Notes under the pieces: generated by a model
The model's input: only the letters and a program-made list of their open reading frames with translations
Database searches by the model: none
Told to the model about the DNA's origin: nothing
Assembly: GCA_033064195.1 (NCBI GenBank)
Contig: JARBJD010000108.1
Location: 155,657-219,656 of the forward strand
Source: Blattamonas nauphoetae
Lineage: Eukaryota; Preaxostyla; Oxymonadida
Direction of reading: 5' to 3'
DNA length: 64,000 nucleotides
Translations under genes and position numbers: made by a program
In this document: piece after piece, positions 56,790-64,000 of the stretch
Position numbering within the stretch: position 1 is the first letter of the stretch
Layout of the letters: each line of letters starts with the position of its first letter

Positions 56790-59700
56790 CTACTCAGCCT
56801 GATGAACGGAAAGTTTAAATTGTGAAACATCTGTAATGAAGATCACAGGGTAAGGCTGTTCAACTGTTTCAGCAATTTTTCCATCATTGGTTTGATGGAT
56901 TTCTGGTTCTTCTTCTGATTGATTTTCCCGTTCGCTCTCTGATTCAGACTCATTCCCATCATCATCATCGCCACCATCATGCTCAGACTGTTCCTTCTCT
57001 TCGGGTGTCATTTCTCTTGGTAATGATCCAACGAGCGAAGCGTATTGTGCCGCATGAACTCTTGTGCAGACTCTTCGCGACTGAATTGTGTGAGAGAAGA
57101 GGGGGAGAGAAAGTCCCTCAATCCGATCGGTCTCTACAGCGTTTCCTGACCATAAATCTTTGATGATTTGGTGGAACATCGGCTTGGTCAGAGCCATCAG
57201 TGCACCAATTTGGATATCAACAAAACGAACGACGGGGTGAGTAGTTATCTCTTCGGGGACGTCTGACTCTTCAAAGATGGAGGTGGGTGGAGATTTGAGC
57301 TCCAAAACAACAGAATCACGTGCAGCAAGGAACTCGGATTGGCTGATCTGTTGAATTGAATTGATGATTTCTGAAACATTCGCTTCCAGCCGTGCTTGGA
57401 GGTGGAGGGCGTGAAAATGGTTCCCCATTGCCTTGAAAGACAGACATGTATCATTTGGGGACACTTTAGCCGCAATCATCACAGAGTATCCGAGAGCCTC
57501 TTTCGTTCTCATCGAGTCAAAGTAGATTGGGTCTGCCCATTGCTGGAAGACAGAGACTGCTGCTTTGATGAGCGGGTTCGTTCGATCGGTTGGAATAAGA
57601 TCCATGATCACGGCCGAGTTGTGGGCTGTTTGGACAGGATGCACGATGTCGACGATATACGTTGTGAATGGGAGGAGAGGAACTGGCTCGCTCTCCTCGA
57701 GAAATTGGCGTTGATTGGTTGAATCTGATTTCCAGAAAGGATGAGAAAGGAGTGTCGTGGCAGCACGGCTTACATCTTCTGGACTGATATTTCCATAAAA
57801 GTAAATATCGACGGAGCTCTCTGAAGAAAAGGATGCCTTCAAATCGTTCATTTCTCGAACATCGATCGAGATAAGACGTTTGAGAGCATCATCTGGTGTT
57901 CGGTCGAGCAGTTTCTGAATGCTGCTCGCGTATTGTTGAGCTAATTTGAGGGCAATTTGTTTCGTGTATGACTCAGCAATTTCAATTCGAGATGTGTGTG
58001 AAGGATGAAAACAAGACTCGGTGATTTCAAATCTAGACAGATGATCCAACACAGTTGAAAGAATTCGTTCGAAGCTACTGGAATAGGACGAAATTATCAA
58101 CTGAAATGATGTGGAAGTGGTCGAGAATTCCAAGGTTCCCCCAACTTGTTCAACGAGTTCCTGTGTGGGCCTGAGGGTGGTGTAGAGCATCTCAGAAAGG
58201 ACGACAAGATGCTCCTTCCCAAATTTCGATAAGGCGTCTGCAGATAAGTGAGAAATTGCTCGCATGGTTGTTTGAGGAGAACGAATGAAGGAGGTTTGTT
58301 GGTGAAAGACTCGAGCCGTTGGGGTTGAGAACAGTAGTTCCAGTGTGACAGGTGCAACACATTCGATCTTCTGGGGTCCGGAAGTTGTGGATACAGTCGA
58401 ACTTTTCAGAGACTGGTAGAACTCTGGGTCGATCTGTTCAATGACAGTGACATCATCTGCGACCATCGAATACGAAGTGTCGTCGTACCGAGGGAAAGAG
58501 TACGTTCCAGTCTGGCGAAGCTGATTGGTGATGTTGGAGATGAGATCTCGGCGATGGATCCACCTGTGATCCGAGGAAAGTTTACTCCGTGCGTCAGGGA
58601 AATGGAGGAGAGAGAATGAATCGGGGAGGAGTTGAGTTGGTGGGAGAATGTGGAAATGGGCATCGATTGGCTTGGTGACGTCGGTGTAGCGGAATGAGAA
58701 AAAAACGGTCTCGCAGAAGTGCTCAATGGACGCAATTGGAGTGATTTCCAATAATTCACTTTCTTTGAGGAATGGACCGAGAACGGTGTTGATTGTATTC
58801 ATCAAAAGTGACTCTCTCGATGCTGTGTCTTTATTGTCTTCGTGACCAGGCTGGAGATGTGGGATGATCGGTGTCCATCTTCCCTGATTCTGTCGGCGTG
58901 TGATCCACTCCGCAAATGTCTCTGCTGGCATTGTGAGAATGATCAGACTGTTTTCTGTTCGGAATTCCTTCAAGAAAGCACGATATTCTTCTTCTGAAAA
59001 GTTGGTTGGGACCGTCGTTCCGCAGAGTCCAAATTGGACTGGGAGGCATTGGACGTTTTCAACGGTATCAGTGACAACAGACAACGGTGTCTTGTTCCAA
59101 TTGAGAAAGAAGTCGGCTCCTTTGATGATGCGAGCCTCGTTCAGAAGATAGATTGGAGAGGGGGCTTCTCGATGCATTTCAAAGAAGACATCGGCCAAGC
59201 CGAAGATCTCCTCCAACTGAACGGTTCCCTCCAGTGTGAGGGTAAGGCTCATGTCAATGAGTGTGAAGTCGACCATCTGGTACATGATCTCCACGTCGAT
59301 CTCAGTAATCAGGTCCATCGACTTGAGGCGGGTGTAGAGCGACCCATCACCTTGGTTCGAGAAGAGGATTCGGAGGAGTGTTGGGGTGTCACTGAGGATA
59401 TTGATAGAAGAGGCAGGAAGAACAAAAAAAAGATGGAGGGTTGTCGATGCATCGTTGCAGAGGCTGACAAAGAAACGTTCTTTGCAGGAATTGTAGATTG
59501 GGGGAACGGTGTTGATGGGAATCTGTGGCAGAACTTGAACTTCAGTTGCATTTTTCATGATATCAATGGGAAGCTGAGGAGAGCCTTCACGCAATGAGAA
59601 GAAGGAAGAGAGGTGGTTGAGTTTGGTGGTGAATTCAGCCCCGAACAGTTCGACCAATTGTTCTCGTTTTGAAAAATCATCTACTCCGAGAATTCTCTCG

Positions 59701-60462
59701 TCAAACCGAACAAAAGGACGATTTTTGATGTTCTCAAAGTGTTTTTTGACAAGTGAGTTGAGAGTTTGAAGAGATTGCGAAGAAGAGAGAGCAATCACCA
59801 TTCCAACACTAGAATAACGAGTTTCAAATAAATTAATGAGCTGATTTTGGGTGATCTCCGGAGAAGAACCTTTTGGGACGAGAGTGGCACGGTTTCCTGT
59901 TCCAAAATAGTTGAAATAATGATCTTCGAGGCACAGATGATGGAGGAGTTGGTCCAGCCGCCATTCTGTTTGTGTTTTGTAGTTATTGTGTTCTGAATCA
60001 ACAGCATTAACCTCACGATCGATTGCATCCTTTGAAAAGAGTGGACAGATGAAATACGAAGAAAATCTGTAGATGGAGATGTGGTCGGATGAAAATTGTG
60101 ATGAAATTGTGAAGTAAGAAATGGTCACACATATCCAAGGCTTCATCAAGAGCTTGTGGTTCGACTTCCATTTCAAAACATGTCAGGTCATCCCCTGTAT
60201 AGGCGTTATTGTATCCAGAATGTGCACTGAGAAACCTGTCCAATTCTCCTTCAACGGGGTATTTTTCAGTCCCCAAAAAGACCATATGCTCCAAGAAATG
60301 ATGAAGTCCTTGATATTCCTTTGGGTCCTCTTGTGAACCCGACGAAACTGAGAGGCACACGGCAGCTTTTGTCGAGGATGGTAAAGAAACAAGAACCACT
60401 TTAATTCCATTGTTTAAAACAAAAGAACTGAATTTGCAGTCAGTGTATACAGGGGATATCAT
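56790..60462 (-). CDS. Insulysin-type M16 metallopeptidase
   Basis: Predicted 1202-residue zinc protease of the insulin-degrading enzyme/nardilysin class, in two exons (60462-60131 and 60066-56790, intron 64 nt). These enzymes degrade peptides inside a closed clamshell of two halves. The zinc site is HHFLEHMVFLGTEKYP (HxxEH), with the third ligand region REVNAVDSEHNN after splicing. AYTGDDLTCFEMEV and FICPLFSKDAIDREV are further family blocks. The second half shows the usual degenerate M16 repeats, including TKEALGYSVMIAAK, which matches the RTxEQLGYxV block of IDE. A 40-residue acidic insertion (SEHDGGDDDDGNESESESE) lies near the C-terminus, reminiscent of nardilysin's acidic stretch although placed elsewhere. 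No signal peptide, so a cytosolic enzyme is likely. Confidence 0.92.
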
Positions 60463-60627
60463 GAAGGAAAGAGAGATATCTCCTTTTGAGAGAATGTTTC
60501 TCGATCAAACCCTGAGAAATGTTTGAACAGTGAACAGTAACTTGAGAATGAAAAGAAAAACGAATATTCAGAAATTCCCGTGGCAGAATCTCAAACATTC
60601 CGATTTCCAGGCCAATAGTCGTCATCA

Positions 60628-62161
60628 TCATCCTGGGAATGTATAAATGAGAATTTGGTTCTCGAGTCCGAGAATGAGGGGATGAATGAGGGGCAAATAT
60701 GGCTCTGAATACTGCCCTCGCTGGAATGTGTTGGTTGGAAAAGATGTAATGTTTGATTGCCGAACAGATTGTGCTTGATGAGACGCGAGGCTTAATTCTT
60801 CCAAGAGCTGTCCATTCTGAACTGAGCGAAGGCAAAGAGTCTGAGAATGATCTGCAAGACTATGATATGATGTGGGGTTTGTGAGGAATGATCGATGAGG
60901 AGAAGGCCACATCAGTGGTGACGATGGAGTCATCCCGTTATGTGATGTAATGCTGAAAAACAATTAGAAGTTTAGAAAGAAACCTCCAAACATCCTCAGA
61001 AGGAAATCTGCGATCGAGGAGTCTTTCTGAGGAATCTAGAGAAGCAGCGATGTAACCATGTTCGACCTCCAAGAACGAAACAATCGGAGAAGAAGAACGT
61101 TCAAACACAACTGTTTTCGTTTGGAGATCACGTTGACTGTTTCGGCTTTGAGTGGACTGCCGGCACGCTAAACGAATATCGTGTTCTTCGAGAATGCCCT
61201 GTCTGGTACAAAGTGTTGCGACTTGATTTCTGACAGAGGCTCGTTGGATATTTTTGCCCTTTCCCAAAATACATTGAACTCTCATGTTTGTCTGATCCTC
61301 GCTGAGAATGAAACAGCCCTTGGATGTTGAAAGGCACAATCCAGGGTTTGATTCATAATGAGACGAGAAAAGTTGTGCAGATGTTAATTCGGTGTTTTTG
61401 TTGCAGGCAAAGAGAGTACGGAAGATGCGGTGTTGTGTGTGAGGTATCAAAGAAGGATATAGATACTGGTCCGAATCGCGTGTCGAGTTCAGGTCATCTT
61501 GAAGAATTGAGAATCCTCGCTCTGCAAGTAACGAAAATCCAGGAAGTGATCGTTCCTTGATCAAATGCAGAGGAAGTTCAAACACTCCACCAGGATGTAG
61601 AGGAGTTCCACAGAGAGAAATAATGAGACAAGGCTCTGAAGTTCCTCCAGAAATCCACTCAAGAGACATAACTGATGATGAAAGGGAATAGATAGCGTCG
61701 GAAACAAATTCAACATTTTGATCGACTGTAAGCAGACATCTAAAGAGGTGAAGATGTGACCTACAAGCCGTAGCTAACCATCCAATTTCTTCCATTCCAA
61801 AATATGGAAGAAATGAAATATTCCGGCAAGATCCACAAATAGATGATACAACGGGAGTATGGTTGCTTTCACCAGGAATAAAGACATTTTCCTCAATTTT
61901 TGATGATAGGTAGATACATGATGGAGATGTGTTCATGATAGAATGAATAGGGTAGGAATTGAGAGAAAAACGAGTGTGTGGCCGCAATCCAGTGAGTTGA
62001 GTGGTCAAATAAGAATTGATCGCTGGGAAACAGGCTTGAGGAATTTCTTTCTGAATTGTGGATGGAGGATTTGGATTGAAAAAACCTAGAGCAATATCCT
62101 GGTTTCTGACAATAAAAACAGAGTTCTGAGGTCCTGTATAATAAATATTCCGCTTCAACAT
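60628..62161 (-). CDS. Probable beta-propeller (WD-like) protein, unknown
   Basis: Predicted 500-residue protein in two exons (62161-60984 and 60952-60628, intron 31 nt). It lacks transmembrane or catalytic motifs. The sequence alternates short hydrophobic strands with polar turns. It ends HPLILGLENQILIYTFPG, similar to the closing blade of WD40 proteins such as DCAF4-type adaptors (a gly-x-x-(D/N)-x-x-(I/V)-x-(I/L)-(Y/W) strand). Weak blade-like stretches include EVEHGYIAASLDSSERLLD and SVMSLEWISGG. The assignment is tentative. It is divergent from the CH-domain gene, with 78 bp between start codons. Confidence 0.6.
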
Positions 62162-62239
62162 TGGACCGTGAAAGCTTGAATTTTTGTTACGGGTAGAATG
62201 ACGTGACCACCGTCACTTTCAGGATACAATTCCTTTACA

Positions 62240-63032
62240 ATGTCAACAAATATGGATTCGAGGATTGAAAGAAACCAGGTCTTCTTTTGTTTTGGAATTA
62301 CGTCAAAAGGCTCTGAACTATCTCAGAAATCATTATCGTGTCATGAAATTTCTTGAACAACAGTTAGGAACTCAATCATATTCATCTGTTGGTGATGCTC
62401 TTCGATGTGGTGCTTTCTTGGAGATCTTCAATAAGCTAGGAATTGGTGGGAGGACACCATTTGAAAAGGATCCAAAGGAGGTGTTTAAACGCACGGACAA
62501 CATCAGGTATCCTTCATACATCAATTCATGATGTAGGTTGTTCAATAATATTTGCCATCAACATTTTCGTATGATTGTACACCTCACTTTTCATTTGTTG
62601 TAGAAATTCCAAAGAATGATTGGGTCGACCCAATGCAAGGCACAAAAACAACTCCAATCCCGCAAGGAACCAATGTTATGATTCGTGTCCTCAAGATTCT
62701 TCGTGATGAAGGGTCTGATACCAATCTATTTCATTTCATTCAGAAAAATAGATACTGCGCACATCCCTGATGAAGATTGCCCATCGTTCAATGATTCCGA
62801 TATTTCACAGGCCCAAAAAATCTTAGAGAATGAAGGTAAAGAGGATTCTAATGGACCAGACAAAGAACATACACCAGCGGACTCATCATCGCAAGACTCA
62901 CCAAATATTCAGCAAAAAACGCAAGGTCATCCAAAATCTCCAAAGAAAAAATGCGCTGTTGTGCCAGTCGTTGTTTCTGTCCTTATTTTTCTCGGAACTC
63001 TTGGGATTGCTGTCGCTATTCTTAAGCGCTGA
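62240..63032 (+). CDS. Tail-anchored calponin-homology-domain protein
   Basis: Small protein in five exons. The spliced N-terminus is MSTNMDSRIERNQ then ALNYLRNHYRVMKFLEQQ, using a 31-nt intron at 62279-62309. The CH-like region runs through GDALRCGAFLEIFNKLGIGG, the TDNIRLFNNICHQHFQIP join, and TNVMIRVLKILRDEG, corresponding to the (L/R)DGxxLxxLxNKL, F-x-x-x-(E/D)NI and final helix of single CH domains. A Ser/Asp/Glu/Lys-rich linker follows. The protein ends in a single membrane span, KKKCAVVPVVVSVLIFLGTLGIAVAILKR, broken here as KKKCAVVPVVV and SVLIFLGTLGIAVAIL with basic flanks, as in tail-anchored proteins. It may link actin or microtubules to an internal membrane. Other introns end near 62530, 62604 and 62743. 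Confidence 0.7.
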
Positions 63033-63118
63033 CATGAACATATCATCAATTTCTTCATTATTCCTTAGATGCACAAAAGTGACTGTCTGGAATCGTATTG
63101 TAAAAAATAGAGGTCGAG

Positions 63119-63400
63119 TTACTTTTTCTTTTTGTCTTTTTTCTTTTTTTTCTTTTTATCACTCTCCGAATCACTCTCACTGTCTGAGTCTGAAGCTTTC
63201 TTCTTCTTTTTGTCTTTCTTCTTCTTTTTCTTCTTGTCACTGTCTGAATCACTCTCACTATCCGATTCCGATTCTTTCTTCTTTTTTTTGTCTTTCTTCT
63301 TCTTTTTCTTTTTATCACTCTCTGAATCACTCTCGCTATCGGACTCTGATTTTTTCTTCTTTTTTTCTTTCTTCTTTTTCTTCTTTTTGTCACTGTCTGA
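63119..63400 (-). repeat. Imperfect tandem minisatellite inside the Lys/Ser-Asp gene
   Basis: About 3.5 copies of a unit of roughly 72-78 bp. On the plus strand each reads as a T-rich tract (CTTCTTTTTGTCTTTCTTC type) followed by CACTCTCACTGTCTGAATC-type sequence. The unit length is a multiple of three and the frame is kept. Copies differ at scattered bases. Confidence 0.8.
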
Positions 63401-63895
63401 ATTACTTGAGCTATCAGAATCGCTGTCATTCTCGGAGTGAGTGGAACGCATTCGCTTTGCAACTACAAGGTGTGTACCGCAGTATTTGCAGACATGTTCA
63501 GTGCATGCATGTACAGGTGGTTGGTCCGTTTGGTGAGACGATGGAGGTGCATGAGAAGGATGTTGGGATGAGTGTGGTGTATGCAAAGATTCGATCGTGC
63601 CAGGGATACTTTGTGGGGTATGGGGAAGTGGAAACTGATCAGGTGTGTCTTGTGACGACATCAGATCGAAGCTGGGATAATGGATTGATCCTGAGAATAG
63701 TTGCGATTTGAGGAATGTCTAATGCAATTCTGGTTATGAAATGAAAACTGGAAACCAGGTGGAACGATTTAATTGATCCATATCTCGATTCGGAATCGTG
63801 AAGGTACAGTCCTTTTCAAAAAGATGTTCAACTGGTTCAAAAATGTGATCAGCTGTTTCAAAAAGATGGCTGATCGACTCGATACTATCACCCAT
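63119..63895 (-). CDS. Lys-rich/Ser-Asp repeat protein with a Cys-x2-Cys motif
   Basis: Predicted 241 residues in three exons (63895-63756, 63729-63660, 63634-63119; introns 26 and 25 nt). The N-terminus MGDSIESISHLFETADHIF is helical. The middle has a short cysteine motif, HACTEHVCKYCGTHLVV, that could bind a metal. The last 110 residues alternate poly-Lys (KKKKKKKDKKKKK) with Ser/Asp/Glu blocks (SDSDSESDSESD) about 25 residues apart. Such K/SD tails occur in nuclear and RNA-associated proteins and are CK2 targets. The last exon could instead start on its own at the ATG at 63661, so the 5' exons are uncertain. An ATG at 63961 in the same frame is another start option. Confidence 0.6.
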
Positions 63896-64000
63896 AATAC
63901 TGATTTTCCTCTCCTGACCACTTTCCACACCTGACTCATCTCTTTTTGTAAATGTAAACATGAACAGATAGTGGCATGAAAGATGGTCTGTCTTATTTTT

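Noticed and set aside
63132-63440. Plus-strand frame rich in Phe and Ser across the minisatellite
   Set aside because: It is the complement of poly-Lys and Ser/Asp codons; the minus strand gives a known type of charged repeat protein.
1-64000. CRISPR array, operon or bacterial-type features
   Set aside because: No regularly spaced direct repeats and no Shine-Dalgarno-linked gene runs. Introns and protein families show a eukaryotic nuclear genome.

Overview
This is a gene-dense window from the nuclear genome of a unicellular eukaryote. It holds about 26 protein-coding genes on both strands with no operon logic, split by very short spliceosomal introns (mostly 30-37 nt, often exactly 31), plus one tRNA gene. 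Flagellate-type genes (MAPK15/ERK7-like kinase, tubulin-tyrosine-ligase-like enzyme) sit beside a large FtsX-type membrane protein and an LRR-PP2C phosphatase. That mix would suit a free-living or gut flagellate such as a metamonad (oxymonad-like), but the lineage is inference only. Exons were rebuilt by eye from reading frame, GT...AG borders and protein-family similarity.

Layout: 1-2812 (-) HEAT-repeat protein, cut by the window edge; 2994-4032 (-) DUF1295 membrane enzyme; 4387-4899 (-) ML/NPC2-like lipid-binding protein; 5032-7278 (-) 5'-nucleotidase-like metallophosphoesterase; 7314-7928 (+) EF-hand protein; 8205-10246 (+) tyrosyl-DNA phosphodiesterase 1; 10370-10441 tRNA-Gln(CTG); 11254-13586 (+) S41-protease-like membrane protein; 13712-16495 (-) coiled-coil protein; 16587-17343 (+) small TPR protein; 17431-19383 (-) eIF2A; 19589-24186 (+) RasGAP protein; 24281-25051 (+) TATA-binding protein; 25295-28993 (+) TTLL; 29103-34913 (-) LRR-PP2C phosphatase; 35084-36319 (-) LRR protein; two tiny genes at 36352-37659 (-); 37755-41350 (-) VPS41; 41349-42212 (+) ALG14; 42314-43801 (-) MAPK15-like kinase; 43936-47986 (+) CAF-1 large subunit; 48074-49511 (+) casein kinase 1; 49736-53090 (-) FtsX-like permease; 53223-55681 (-) XPD helicase; 55865-56753 palindromic transposon-like element; 56790-60462 (-) insulysin-type protease; 60628-62161 (-) probable beta-propeller protein; 62240-63032 (+) tail-anchored CH-domain protein; 63119-63895 (-) Lys/Ser-Asp repeat protein.

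The genes are mostly conserved housekeeping functions: transcription (TBP, XPD), chromatin (CAF-1), translation (eIF2A), DNA repair (Tdp1, XPD), vesicle fusion (VPS41), N-glycosylation (ALG14) and signalling (RasGAP, MAPK, CK1, PP2C). They do not form one pathway. The clearest unexplained object is the 889-bp element at 55865-56753. Its two 337-bp arms are identical inverted copies, it has no coding capacity, and its ends are transposon-like. Other points of interest are the very small introns (one possibly 16 nt), first coding exons of only 3 and 5 nt, and a head-to-head gene pair whose start codons overlap.
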